A DNA stretch of 64,000 nucleotides from Euclidia mi (lineage: Eukaryota; Arthropoda; Insecta; Lepidoptera; Erebidae): positions 62,143,805 to 62,207,804 of the forward strand of contig OX123190.2 of NCBI GenBank assembly GCA_944739405.2. Reading direction: 5' to 3'. The position numbers and the translations under genes are program-made. Shown here in pieces: positions 36,237-48,477 of the stretch. Below the pieces are notes generated by a model, which ran no database searches, was not told the origin of the DNA, and saw only the letters and a list, made by a program, of their open reading frames with translations. Each line of letters starts with the position of its first letter. Within the stretch, counting starts at the first letter, position 1.

Positions 36237-37860
36237 TAGGTAAGCGTATGCGTGATATTATTAGCTAGGTTTTTATGTAGTATGCACTGTGGTTTTAGTG
36301 TGTATTACGGCCTTGCACTCCAGCTGTCGAGTCCCACATACCCACCGCTTTTCATCCTGCGGGGATATGAGTAAATGCATTTCCACAGTGAGAAAAAAAA
36401 AGGATATTGGATGCATACTTTATAATGTAATATACTCATGCTGTATAAGGCGCCACACACCAATCAAATGTACCAAAATAATAGGTACCTACTGCATCTA
36501 ATACTTGCGACCCACGTAATCTATAAACCAAAAGCCAACTACACAAAGTCTCTAGGGTCACACGGGAGGTCAAGTTCATTATTTTGAGCAGCATCACGTG
36601 TAGTACGTCAAATCTGCTTTGGATGTTCCATCCAATGATCGATGTACAAAGTTCTGTTGAACGATGCGGACATGATGACAGCTCCATCAATCACATTGCC
36701 GGTACCTACATAATTGAATGTCGGCAATTTTTCCTTAGAATTTGTTCAAGAATTATGGATATGCAAATAAGAATGGTAATCTTATGTAAACAATGTTTTG
36801 TTGAGAAAAGAAAAGTTGCTAGAGTAGTGACTTTATAAAGCACATGTAAGTAAAATATGCCTTTAAATCCTAAGTGTGACTGCATAAAAATGTATCCGTT
36901 TTATCATCCAAATGTGTATTAATAAGTATGCGTTGTTTGTTTATTTTAAGCAGGAAATCTTTGCCAAAAATCTGTCCCTGTGTCTCACTTAACAATACAA
37001 AGAACTGCACTGCAGAAATACTGCTTCTACATGCGATCAGCTAATTTACGCCGGACTTCTTTGTGATAATGGTAATACCTCGCTCAAGTCAATCCACTCA
37101 TACTATAGCCATCTTGAACCACACCATACCAATGGCATATTTCATTGGTAAGAAACGAAAGTCTAAAGTATATATAATCTAGGCAATCTACTGATGAATT
37201 GTTTGTCAATGTCAGTTCTTCATGATACCGGTACCTAACGGAAATAAAAGTATATTTTAAGCTTACATACTTAATTGTGTTTTGTGGCAAAATCCCTATA
37301 AATAGACTCCTCTTAAACTTTTTTAAAGTGCCACAAATATCATAAATTGGGCCCAATTTTCCGAGGTTCGTAAGGTTGAATTCCAAAACGAATGGCATAA
37401 TTAAATTTATTGTAAAGGACTCTCATTTGAGGCCAAATGAGATTTTGCAATATATTTTTTTATTTTATTACAAAAATAGGCCTCGTGGCAATTAGGCCAC
37501 TATGTCTCTAATATTGTGCCCGTAATATCATTACTACAGCTACAGTGTAAGATGAAGGTAACTCGTTATCATGGGCTGGATACTAACGTTTTTGTAATTT
37601 TCGTGTATTCATATACCGTCACTTTCTGTAACATACTTTTCCACCATAGTTCTGAACATGATCGCGAGTTGCCTACATTATAAAGCGTAAGTGGATGCTC
37701 CTGTTACACAAGATTCACATTAGAAGACTACTACAGCACTTAATTTAGTAACTGCATATTTGTTTAAGTATTATGTATGTTCTTATTTACTATTTACAAG
37801 TAATTAATTACAATGTGAAACAGTTGCAGCTCCTTACAAAAACAAAATATGTACCATAAC
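36237..37860. other. unassigned AT-rich sequence
   Basis: No supported gene. Short overlapping frames on both strands at 36.3-36.8 kb lack motifs. Confidence 0.5.
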
Positions 37861-37864
37861 ACTG

Positions 37865-38042
37865 GCGATTAAAAAGAGTGGCCACGAGTTTTATTGCCCG
37901 TTCTTTCCCGTGGTTCTATCTATTGCTTTGCAAATGGGCAGTAACTGTAAATGTAGAAGCATTATTAATTTACTTAAAAAATTTGACGTTCATAAGCGTC
38001 ACGTTGTGACCTAGATGAATAAATGATTTTTGACTTTGACTT
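37865..38042 (+). repeat. LINE 3'-end copy
   Basis: Reads from AAAAGAGTGGCCACGAGTTT through CCCGTTCTTTCCCGTGGTTC and GACGTTCATAAGCGTCACGT to the tail ATAAATGATTTTTGACTTTG. It is the clearest of three related LINE ends in the window (others at 2.82 and 13.16 kb). Confidence 0.85.
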
Positions 38043-38130
38043 GATTACAGCGCGTTCATAGCTTAATGGACTGTTAGACAGTTATTACGTGAAATATTAT
38101 GAAAGACTTTATTTTGGGACACTAAACGCT

Positions 38131-40125
38131 GTTGTTTAGTTTATTTATTTAATAATTTATGCACAAACATAGTGTACATCGGTGGACATAATGCCATATG
38201 GCATTTTCTACCTGTCAACCTTAAGGTGGTGCTGAGATGAAAGTGGTAGGTGTATTTTACTATTTAGATGTAACTAATGTAAAATAATATACCTACATAT
38301 ATAATAGGGATAGAATACATACAAGATATATAGTTCTACAAATACATTCTTATACATATTTATACATAAATATAACTAACATATAGATAAACATACAATA
38401 TACTTACATAAATACTTATAATATTGGATGAGAGTAATGTGCTAATTCCTTCAATCTCTCAAAAAGAAGCTCTCGATCTTTCAGTTTGATTGTATAACCG
38501 TTGGTGAACAATCTGATTTCAGGAGGGATTGTATTCCATAAAATAATAGGCTGCACAACAAAAGAAGAGTTAACGAACCCAGTAGTGTGACTGGGGCAAG
38601 AAAGAAGATTATGAGAAGAACGAAGATCTCTCTCATGAGTATTGATTTTGATTGATTCTCTCAGATAGATATTGGAAGTGTGAGGTGAGATAAGTCGGAG
38701 GAGGAGACTTGAGAATAGAGAAGAGAGTAGTAAGAGCACGCAAACACCGGCGCTGACGAATTGGTAGCCATTTAAGTCCGGAACGATAAGTAGAGACGTG
38801 GTCATACTTACGAAGATTGTAAATGAATCGAATGCAGTTATTAAGAAGTCGGTCGTACTTATTGAGATATACTGCATTCAGGTCATAATAGCACATATCA
38901 CCATAGTCGATTATTGAAAATATTAAAGCCTGCACAAGCATTGTCTTGTTCTTGGAAGGCAAGAAATTCTTGAAACGGTATAGTGCTCTAAGAGTTCCGG
39001 TGACCCTCTGACTAACATTACTCACCTGCGCTTGCCAATCGATGGATGCACTGTACGGAATGACCAGGCCATTAAACATTACGGGAGGTAGAGTTTTGAC
39101 GTCTAATCTATGCATTAAGCAGCGACTGCCAGCTATAATGGCCTGACACTTCGCTGGATTAACGTCTAAGCCAAATTTATTACACCAGTCCATCATTGAC
39201 TCAAGGTCCTTATTTATATCTGCAATAGCAACTGTCACATCGTCCACCCTCGCTTGGGAGTACAACTGCAAGTCGTCAGCATAAAGATGATACGAACATC
39301 GAAGATTAGGAGTTCAAAAGTTAATAAAAATAGAGAATAGTAAAGGAGAGAGAATGCCACCCTGAGGAAAACCAGAGCAAATGTTTCGCCAACACGATGT
39401 AGTTTCATCACAGCGAACAGACTGTTGGCGTTCCTGAAGATAACTTGAGAACCATTCCAGTGCATTAGGCGAGATCATGAGATGGGAGAGGTTCGATAGA
39501 AGGATATCGTGACTGACGGTGTTGAAGGCGTTCAAGAAGTCGACCAAAGTCAGCACAGTGTCCTCCATGCCTGCCCTTACATCGCCAGTCACTTTAAGGA
39601 GAACAAGAAGTCGTGCTATGGCCTGGCCTAAACCCGGATTGCAATGGGCTAAGCAAATTGTTTTGAAACACAAATTGAGACAACTGTTTATGTACACAGG
39701 CTTCGAGCACTTTCGAAAGGAAGGGCAGGATAGAGATTGGACGGAAACGGTTAGGAAGAGAAGGGTTCGTTATCTTAGGTAGTGGTTTATCAAAGTTATT
39801 ACGCCACAGGGAGGCGAACGAGCCGCAGTCAATAGAAGAGTTTACAATGTGGGATATAGGGAGGATGAGATGATCGAGAATCGGGATGATCATGCGGCGG
39901 TTGATAGAATCAAACTCCAAAGCGTTGGGTTTAATGAATACGATAATTTTCTTGACCTCACACAATGCAACTGGAGAAAAATTAAAAGCATCAATATTAG
40001 GACGGGGAAGCCCCGCAATGTAGTCAAAAGTGAGACGCCTGGTTTGATGATCCAGTTGAGAAGTGGACGTGAAATAGTTGTTTAAGTCATCCAAACCAAT
40101 CGTGATTTGAGGAGTTGTGTATTGC
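38131..40125 (-). mobile_element. Jockey/CR1-group LINE (YADD family), 5'-truncated
   Basis: A minus-strand element that ends with a long 3' UTR containing GCCATATGGCATTATGTCC and a (TAAA)n tail near 38,131-38,140. It is the same family as the plus-strand copy at 7.1-8.9 kb. Both begin within the linker between endonuclease and RT, so both are 5'-truncated in a similar place. Confidence 0.85.
38416..40125 (-). pseudogene. LINE reverse transcriptase relic
   Basis: Blocks: linker TQQYTTPQITIGLDDLNNYF, SLWRNNFDKPLPK, FRPISILPFLSKVLEACV, QSGFRPGHSTT (39,594-40,094), then VRAGMEDTVLTLVDFLNAFN, GFPQGGILSPLLFSIFIN (39,314-39,700), SYHLYADDLQLYSQ with YADD at 39,272-39,283, NKFGLDVNPAKCQAII, NVSQRVTGTLRALYRFKNFL, and WLPIRQRRCLRAL (38,633-39,271), ending in VNSSFVVQPIILWNTIPPEI (38,416-38,877). 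Four frames are needed, so at least three frameshifts have accumulated; a stop also lies next to the YADD frame. Most RT motifs are intact in sequence, so the copy is of moderate age. Confidence 0.85.
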
Positions 40126-41204
40126 TGTGTTTACTATGATAGTTTTATTGATCATTAGTATTAGAGGATTTTTGAACTAAGCTTATATTTATGTAACGGT
40201 TCCATATCGCGTAATTTATTAGGATAAAATGCCTGTCATTTGTCTAAAAGTTTTTACGTGGGTGACTTAGATTTTTACGAGGTTAAAGTTTTCTACAGAG
40301 TGACTGTCGTCTGACCTCCGCAGCCCATTGAGATAGCGTAATTTCATGTTTTAAACCAGTTTCCTGTATGAGAATATTCATGGGTTCCCGATAACAACTG
40401 TCGAAGATGTTCATGATACCCAAGACCGAATGACTGTTACGCAATTTAATACGCATATAATCATTCAATATTATTTAGCGGGTCTTAGTCGCGATAATTG
40501 ACTTATATAAAGGCATAAATACCTCTGTTATTCTCCTACGTTTCTACCGGCTTGCAACCTATGAAAATAAAAAAATACATACGACGCATATAATTTCTAA
40601 AAAGTAAACACGTGGTGCGCGTCGTGGGTTTGATCTTGATACCCTCTGCATTGCAATCTATTTCTATCTCCATTGGGCCATGTTTGTATTGCTGAAGTAA
40701 GTTATGATGAATTGTGTGATGAATTATTAATACATTATTTAATTAATACACTGTAATAAAATCATATTTCATCAAAACTTCTGACCCGTCACATCAATGA
40801 AAGACAACGCCAGTAAACGATTCACGCACCCAAGCTTTTCCATCCACTCTAATCTACGTCGCAACTTATAATCCGTATAATTATCAGGTAAACTAATTAC
40901 TAGGCGTTAATGCACGCCTTTAGGAGCGGAGCGGGGTACGCAACCCGAGTGTTAGCGTAATTGTTATGATGTAGACAAGCTATATGTAGGGAGAGCATCC
41001 CTTCGGTCTGCGCCGGATATGTCCCACTTTCCAACAATGGCGACGACTGGCCAAGTTTTTAGGAACTACTTGTGTGCCTACTGAGAATAGAATAGTGTAA
41101 GTGTGCAAATATGTATAGAGGAAACAGGTGTTCTCATTGTGCTTAATGTGGTGTTAAAACGTATCTTGATTTTATTGAGCTATTGTAGTAGTTGGTTGAC
41201 ATTT
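40126..41204. other. unassigned sequence with one fold-back arm
   Basis: Besides the repeat at 40,470-40,532, a moderately GC-rich patch at 40,915-41,060 (GGAGCGGAGCGGGGTACGCA) is unexplained. Confidence 0.45.
40470..40532 (+). repeat. single arm of the 62.1-kb fold-back element
   Basis: TAGCGGGTCTTAGTCGCG followed by TTGACTTATATAAAGGCATA and AATACCT parallels the left arm and loop start of the fold-back at 62,101-62,272. No inverse partner arm is nearby. Confidence 0.65.
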
Positions 41205-41221
41205 AAAATAATTGTTACCTA

Positions 41222-41504
41222 CATACATACATAGACTCACGCCTGTTTCCCCGAAGGGGTAGGCAGAGGCATATTAAACGCCCACTTTTCGCCAGTGTTT
41301 TGATCCCACGTAATAGGTGGCGAGCCTATTGCCGCATATCGGGATATTTTGTTTGCCAGAGCCTCGTCCGTTGATCGGCAGGTGCACCACTTGCAGGTGA
41401 GGTTGGCTTGGGACCCTAAGTTCTTGGTGGGAACCCTATGCACCCAGTTCTTGGTGGGAACCCTATGCACCCAATTATAAATTTGTTACCTATAACATAC
41501 CCAT
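41222..41504 (-). mobile_element. SINE with duplicated non-tRNA head, 17-bp TSD
   Basis: Same non-tRNA head, body and (TATG)n tail as 27.29 kb, on the minus strand. A 27-bp head unit is tandemly doubled (41,419-41,445 and 41,446-41,472). A perfect 17-bp AAAATAATTGTTACCTA duplication flanks the insertion (41,205-41,221 and 41,505-41,521). Between the head and the outer duplication lies a 32-base stretch containing a near copy of the target site, pointing to a complex 5' junction. Confidence 0.9.
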
Positions 41505-41521
41505 AAAATAATTGTTACCTA

Positions 41522-43257
41522 TAACACAATAATACTGCAACTGATAATTAATGTTATCTATCAAATGATAATAGATGGGATTTTAAGATATATTGAGGTT
41601 AACTATTAATAATATTTGTAATAGATACTATTCTGCATTTATTTTCTTTTAAGATTTTAAGATTTCTTTGAAGATTTTCTTTTAGATACACTAGATCTGA
41701 ACGCCAATCGTCTCGTCGTAATTTCGTATCGTCATAATCGTATATTATATGACTTGTGTTATAATGATAATTGTGTTTCTCCACGCATTTCTACACACGT
41801 GAATGCTAATATAATATTTATTATTCTGAATTTATCGTGTTTTATAACTACAAATAAGTAACTAGAAAGCTTTAATTCATAAAAATCTTTATATTTTTTA
41901 ATTATGTAGAAAACAAATATTTGACTAGTCATATCAAAATATATTTTATGACAGATGAAGACTCTGGCCGTAACTTCACGTAAGATTTAATATAATAACG
42001 TTTATTTTGATAAATAAATAATACTTCACCCAAATATTGTCGAATTATTGCAGCGAGCATCGTTCATTAAGTTGATATCTCTACACGCTTTATTTTCAAC
42101 AAAACGTAAGATCATTCAATTTATCGTTCACGTACTGTAAATTAAAATATTTATGTTAACACGTTTGCGGTTAATGCAAACTTGTTGCTTTTCATATTAA
42201 ATATTCTTTGTTTATTTTGACAGAACTATTTATAAATAATAAAAAGCTTAATCAACAAACATTATTTGTTATAAAACACGAATACACAAACAATTTTCAC
42301 GAAAGTAAATGCAATCCACTCAAATAATATTCCCCCTAAAAATATACTACGCTGTGTAAGGATTTTTGCTGAAAATTCTCCGGTTTCAGGACTTATTATC
42401 CAGTATTAGCGAGCTATGGATGCGCGACTTACAAGGGGCTGGCGGATTTTTAATGTTTGTTTTCAATTACATTCTGTTTGCGCAACGTTTAAGTTCGTGA
42501 ATGAAAATGTATAAAGAAAACAATTTTATAACAATCACTTTAAGGTAACGGTTTTCGCTGCCTGCGAATTTAATGAGACAGTGCTTCACAATGGATTCAC
42601 GTTGTAGAAAATTATCTCATCATGCCTGTGTTCACTTTGGATACACGGAATAAATCTTCATAGTTACGATCATGTTACGATGGATTTTATGAAAGGATGT
42701 TAAATAATACCTAATGGTTTAAAGAGTAATTATGTTTATTTAACATTTGGTTTATTAATAAAGCATTAAAAGTATTGTATTGGCGAAGAACTTGGATATA
42801 AGGATGATTGTAGTTCGTTACACATTTGCTGTGAATCTTGCGAGTTATTCCAAGATCTTTAAAAAATTACCCCAATTACACAATCAAAAACCCTTCAACC
42901 TCCTACTTTTAGCAACAAGGCGAGCTGAAAGCCTAACTGTGGCCTTGAACCATGAACTCAACATAGTTAGTATACTAAGTACCACTGACTGTTAAAAGAA
43001 AGCGTATTAATTCTAAAGGAAATTTAATTAACCAGTATATCTAGTCTTAATTCATCTTGTTTAATTTCATGGTCACCATAGTTTTACGAAGGGGATCGTT
43101 CACACTATTTATTATTATTTATGATGGAACGTAATACTAATGTTTCGCTATAAATTATCAATTATTCATTTTCTTAATCATATGTTTAAGAAAGTTGAAT
43201 ACGGGGTGAACACGTGTGCACGTGGACACTAATGTTCGCCGATGTACTTTAACTTGT
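41522..43257. other. unassigned AT-rich sequence
   Basis: No supported gene or repeat. Confidence 0.5.
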
Positions 43258-43490
43258 ACTTATGTAAAACTCGACTGGTTCGATTCTCGAACTACATCTA
43301 CCCAATTACAAATTTCTAGTATTTTCTTGGGTTCACAAATTTCTACTTTGAGTCTGAATCTTAGACGTTTCTCTTTAAGAATATGATACAATTTACGTAT
43401 CATTATTTTGAATGTTCTTTAAGGACCCCGCGACATAGAATGCATTTTGTGATGATTTTGTGCCTCATATTACTATCGGCTACATATATA
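43258..43490 (+). mobile_element. decayed SINE, family C
   Basis: B-box-like TGGTTCGATTCTCGAAC near 43,267 and a 3' phrase GGACCCCGCGACATAGAATG resemble the 17.89-kb SINE (GTCCCCCGCGACACAGGATT). Heavily diverged. Confidence 0.4.
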
Positions 43491-43747
43491 CTGACTAAAT
43501 ATTCTATTTATTTTTCAATTTCCGTAGTGAAGTGAAAAAAATAGCTATAGTTTCAGTAAGTGTTTTGCACGATATAGAAAGTTTTCTCCACAAGCAGTAC
43601 CTATTCTTTTTTTTAATTAAATGAAAAAAAGAAAACTTAACTGAATTCGTAACTCACATTACAACGTCTAAGGAAAGACCCGATATACGTAACTAATACT
43701 CGTTTATCGAATTATAAGGTACACAAATAATACTCTCTTGTGTACAC

Positions 43748-43816
43748 AAACAACAATATTACTTATTTCTTAGAATTTCAGGTACAAAAGCTTTTCCAGT
43801 GTTTGAGATCGTGCCG
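43748..43816 (+). repeat. exon-like repeat, copy 1
   Basis: ATATTACTTATTTCTTAGAA leads to TTTCAG, then GTACAAAAGCTTTTCCAGTG. The same order occurs at 46,457-46,523. The upstream pyrimidine-rich TTTCAG looks like a splice acceptor before an open stretch. Confidence 0.55.
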
Positions 43817-43979
43817 ACGCTTGATTTATTTAATCATTCTCATGGGGTTCGTGCCTTGTGGACATATTGCCAATACGATTTTACGGAAAATATTCTACAT
43901 TGGTTTTATACGTTCTGTGTTTTTGTATTATTTTATTTTACTAGAGGATGCTCGCATCTACATCCGCATTTTTTTTAAC

Positions 43980-44130
43980 TTAACCGCTTCTATCCAATCC
44001 CGTGCGAATTTCGATAATTCCCTTCTTAGTGCACTCATACATGCTAAATATCAGCTTCTTGCGCCCAAAATTACAGTTTTGCAATGCGTTGTCTGTCAGT
44101 CAGTAATGCAAGAATTTTTAAGAATTACCA
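43980..44130 (+). repeat. interspersed repeat related to 54.04 kb
   Basis: Shares the order CCAATCCC, GAATTTC, CTTCTTAG, and the end TTGTCTGTCAGTCAGTAATG with 54,035-54,215. Class unknown. Confidence 0.5.
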
Positions 44131-44435
44131 AGCCAACTGTTGCCACGACGGGCCCTTTGCTAAATATAACACAAATCCAAAAATCTCTTCAAATGTCGTG
44201 CAATATCAGAAACAGAACAGAAAATTAAAAACAAACGGTTTGACCTGCCAGTAACATGGCCGCTATGTGTACAAATCGTGAAATTTGACTCTGCACAACG
44301 GCTTGAAGCAGCAGTTAGTGATTTGTTTGCGAGTCCGATACTTTTTAAAAACACTGGAAATTTGCATACGACACTAAAATAAAATGGGCTCGAGTTTGAC
44401 AGATATTACAGTAACCTTATATTATTTTTCTGCGC

Positions 44436-44710
44436 GTATACGGTCGTTTCAGCATACGCGCTTACACGCGCGCTACATTACGCGCTTCAAAAAACCAGAC
44501 TCACGTAAACGGGCGTGTTCGCTCGAAATGGTAGTGACGTCTTGTCAGTGTCAACATGGATTCTGACGGCTCGTGGTTATACGAGCTTAGAAGCGCGTCA
44601 ACGCTCGTACGAGTTGCGCGTGTGTCAAAAGGCGCGCCTATACGCGCCTATATGCACTTCCAAAAACGAGCTTATACGCGCGTATAAAACGCTAATCTGA
44701 AACCGCTCTA
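44436..44710. mobile_element. CpG-rich MITE-like element with imperfect TIRs
   Basis: Begins TATACGGTCGTTTCAGCATA and ends with GCTAATCTGAAACCGCTCT, imperfect inverse copies sharing GTTTCAG and an ACGCGCG block. The interior is densely CpG-rich and itself built of inverse short words (TACGAGC/GCTCGTA, GCGCGT/ACGCGC). No clean target duplication was found. No coding capacity. Confidence 0.55.
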
Positions 44711-46456
44711 AGCTATACCTAATGCCGGTTACGGACGCTTTTAGAACTCAAGATTTTTTGTGGTGTATAAGGTTACAAAAAGCATGACTGCTTTCAAAAA
44801 AGGGTCACCGATCCTACATAGTATGAGCAACAACTTTGTTTAATATAAAAAATCGGCTTGATAGTAAGTTTCCAGTACTTGCAAAGTGGAGTCTTTAAAA
44901 GATTGTGCTGGGTCTGAAAAATTCTTCGGTTTTGAACTTTAATGTGGGTAAAATCAAGCGATAAATAAGTTTCAAATATATAAGCAGAGTGGATTTATTA
45001 TATTTTACCTGTTCAATTTTTATAAGATGAAAGCAGTGGAATGATTTTCATTTAGCAAGAATACGCCGCATCGACCGGGGTAGTAGGTATTGCCCTCATC
45101 TAAAGTATCGAGGATTGGAAATAGTGCCATTGTAATTGAGTAACAATGAGTAGTAAAAAAGCAGTTTATCCATAGAATACCCATCAATTAAGTACACCAA
45201 ACTGTGGCGCTGACAAATTATCCGAGCGAGAAAACAAAACATTTGGCGAGTAAGATATATCTTACGGCAACAAAAAACATAGAAGAAATTAGTTTTACCA
45301 AGTGTACCGGCTGCCATTACCACAAGAGCTGAACTATTAGCTAAACAGAAGTTTGTGTAATGAGCAGTATTACAAACGGTCGTGTCATTCCATGCAGAAA
45401 GTACGCCTCATCAGTCAGAGAACGCTTCGCCGGATCACCGACCAGGAGGCTACGGAACAATTAATTGTTGGGGAAAAACTTTGTACAATGTCGTATAACT
45501 GTTCTATTGTGCTGGAGAATAATATCTATTATATAGTACAGTATGGTGTTTGTATAATCTTGTGCGCCAAAATATCTCACATGACCTGAAATGGATGGGC
45601 TTCATGCCAGTAATATATATCACAACATGGGTTCGTAGCTTTTTTGATCATTACAAAAATCAAGCTAATTTTAGGGTCAGAATAGCAAAGAGAATACAAT
45701 GTTGTTTTTTTTTTGGTGAAGGATAAAATGAATCTATAAAGTTTCATAAAAATTCGTTCAAGTACATTTTGCATCAAATTCATTGTAATTTCATGTTTTT
45801 TTTTAATTGCTTACGAAACGCCATCCTTTTTGCTCTACCACCAGTTCAGGAGGTTGCTACTATTGAGAAGAGCTGCAAAGAAACTCAACAGGAATCCGTT
45901 GATGAATTTATTAGTTTAAACAGATTAAAATTTTAGACAGCCAAGATGTAATTGTTCACTTCGTCTGAACACAAAATGATTAAGTGAATAACTATTATTC
46001 TGAGTCGAAGTACCAAAAGTCCCGAACAAAATAACATAAGTAGCTGAATAATGAAATTAAAAAGTCCAACAAACAAGGGTAGACCTGAACGTCGTACTTC
46101 CGCGATGGACGTCAATTATCGTGACCTCACTTGTGTATAAAATACCTATATAAATAGTATAAACGTCGAAGCCAATATCCGAAATAGGTACGTCCTTTAC
46201 ATAAACATTAATTTATTTGGACAGATTTTTATGCATACAAATAATACTCTTCAGTTATATTAATTGTTGAAGGTTTAATATCTACACAGTATGTATAAGC
46301 ACTGGCCATGTATCGTACTGGCCATATCTGTCTTTTATTGTCGGTAGACATATAGACATATATTTTGAATCATGTGTTTACTTCTATAGTTCAATATAAA
46401 ACATTGTTAGTCGTTGCCACTCGTCTCTGGGAATACGTAGTTTTATTTCATTAATA
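44711..46456. other. unassigned AT-rich sequence
   Basis: No supported gene or repeat. Confidence 0.5.
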
Positions 46457-46523
46457 AACAGTAATATTACTAATTTCTTCGAATTTCAGGAACAAAAGCT
46501 ATGCCAGTATTTGAGGTTGAGCC
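46457..46523 (+). repeat. exon-like repeat, copy 2
   Basis: ATATTACTAATTTCTTCGAA, TTTCAG, GAACAAAAGCTATGCCAGTA: the second copy of the 43.75-kb unit. After TTTCAG it reads TKAMPVFEVEP and a stop. Confidence 0.55.
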
Positions 46524-47580
46524 GTGAAAAGTCTCAAAATGGATAATAAAGTTATTTATATATTGACTTTTGCATGTTGCTGAATTAATATTTTATTTAT
46601 GGTGAAATATATACATAATGTACACTGTTGAATATAAGGCATACCTAAACCAGAATAAGCTGATTCGCGTAGTTGATTGAATTGCAGTGATGGTCAAGAA
46701 GCATTCTCAGGACATTTAAAACTCACATCAACAGAGATTTGCATAAGTGTCCCATCCGTACCGGTCGTACACCCCGTTGACAAGACTGTTGGAAATGTCT
46801 TATCGTCAGCTGTGTTTTTAAAGGTAGACCTTGAATTTTCATTATGTATCGTTTTAAGAGGTTCGTACGAAAAATAAATAAAAAGGACGTAGCTCTTATA
46901 AAATCACTAGTGTGACACGTGTTTGTCCACGCCACTATTACAGCCATTTCTTTCCAAAACTACTGGACTACTTAAGTTGAATTGGTCGTCCAATAGGTAT
47001 GTAGTATCAATGCAAACTCAAAATCACACACACCATGAATAATCATACAATTTCCTCGCAAGTGCGAATATTGTACGTATTTAAACTATGTGTGATGTTG
47101 ATGCGAAACCGGATATCCTAAGGTTGAACTAGTTTAATTACAAGCACGTATACACTTCCTGATTCTTGCTCGTCAACGACTGAAATCTGACACTCCATGC
47201 TCAGATTAAACTTTTGATGTAGGTAAGTTTAATTATTGTGAGCTATGCGTTGGGATTTCTCAGCCGCGTAAACGATAAACTTGCGCTTCTGGAGGTTATA
47301 CAGATGTATACTGAAGGCCTGAGAACGCGCGATAGAACTGAAATGGAAATTATGGAAACGAAGACATACTATCTCGCTCAGGTCTGCACTAGGTCGCAGT
47401 GTACAAAGTCTTACAAGCGAGCTCCGTAGGATGAGACGATCCTTGTCACCGGTACCCTGTGCTAAGTCAGAATATATGTTGTACTTCCCGTGACAAGGTC
47501 ATGGGTCTACGCACGTGTTTAGGTATACGATTCGGCTCCGTGACAATTTGAAGTTATTTAAACAATTATGGTAGGTATGG
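46524..47580. other. unassigned AT-rich sequence
   Basis: No supported gene or repeat. Confidence 0.5.
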
Positions 47581-47593
47581 AGACAGGATATAA

Positions 47594-47853
47594 TTTATTT
47601 ATTTATAGACTCACGCCTGCATCCCCGAAGGGGTAGGCAGAGGTGTAATATTACACCCACACTTCGCCATGAATTTTTAGGTCCCACGTAATAGGGAGCG
47701 ATTCTATTGCCGTTACCGGGCAAATTACCAGACTCCGTGCTGCTACTGAGAATTCGAAAAAACCCAGTAAGACTTTGCCCGACCCGGAAATCGAACCCGA
47801 GACCTCCCAATCCCACGCGCACATTTTATGCCGCGAGACCAACGAGGCAGTCA
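47594..47853 (-). mobile_element. tRNA-headed SINE, full length, 13-bp TSD
   Basis: On the minus strand it reads GACTGCCTCGTTGGTCTCGC, a B-box region GGGTTCGATTTCCGGGTCGG, the shared body, and CTCTGCCTACCCCTTCGGGG, ending in (TAAA)n rather than (TATG)n. A perfect AGACAGGATATAA duplication flanks it (47,581-47,593 and 47,854-47,866). Confidence 0.9.
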
Positions 47854-47885
47854 AGACAGGATATAAGACGCGCTATAAGTTCAAT

Positions 47886-48055
47886 TTTATTTATTTATAG
47901 ACTCACGCCTTTATCCTCGAAAGGGTAGGCAGAGGTGTAATATTACACCCACATTTCGCCATGATTTTTTTTTAGGTCCCTCGTAATAGGGTGCGATCCT
48001 ATTGCCGTTACCGGGCACATCATCAGACTCCGTGCTGCTACTGAGAATTTAACCT
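47886..48055 (-). mobile_element. 5'-truncated RTE-tailed SINE
   Basis: Body and tail of the same SINE family, (TAAA)n tail, lacking the tRNA head. It lies only about 30 bases from the full-length copy, in the same orientation. No clear target duplication. Confidence 0.8.
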
Positions 48056-48225
48056 ATTAATAATGCTCTGCATGTATTAGTCGTATTGATGACAAACTTA
48101 ATAACTTAGGTCCGCCCGTGATGAAGAATTGCCGCGTAGATCCACACAAGTGTTGCCCTGCTGTTTAAACCTTGATCCTCATGAACAAGCACATCTGACT
48201 CACATTTCCTAGCATACCTTTTAAT

Positions 48226-48465
48226 CATCATCATCAGCCTTTAACAGTCCTCTGCTGGACAAGGCCTCTCCTTTGAAAGGAGGAATTGGCCTACTATACC
48301 ACGCTGGCCAAACGGGTTGTTATAGGGTTTGTTTCAAGTTTTCCTTCTTTTACAGTGCTGTTCTCTGCACAGTGTGGTCCCTCTGTCGGCTCTTACGACA
48401 CCCATGGAATGATATGCGGTGGTGATATTCCGTATTCTTAATCCGTCACCACACGGATTATATAT
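48226..48465 (-). mobile_element. chimeric retroposon: shared module plus CR1/Jockey-type tail
   Basis: On the minus strand it starts ATCCGTGTGGTGACGGATTA, continues through CATGGGTGTCGTAAGAGCCG (a diverged form of the module at 12.51 and 62.37 kb), then ends in the LINE-type tail CCTTGTCCAGCAGAGGACTG with GATGATGATGATT. A perfect ATACCTTTTAAT duplication (48,214-48,225 and 48,466-48,477) shows that the fused unit inserted as one piece. Confidence 0.85.
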
Positions 48466-48477
48466 ATACCTTTTAAT

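Noticed and set aside
43740..44228. 162-codon plus-strand frame
   Set aside because: It spans two unrelated dispersed repeats (43.75 and 43.98 kb) and AT-rich filler; no conserved motif.
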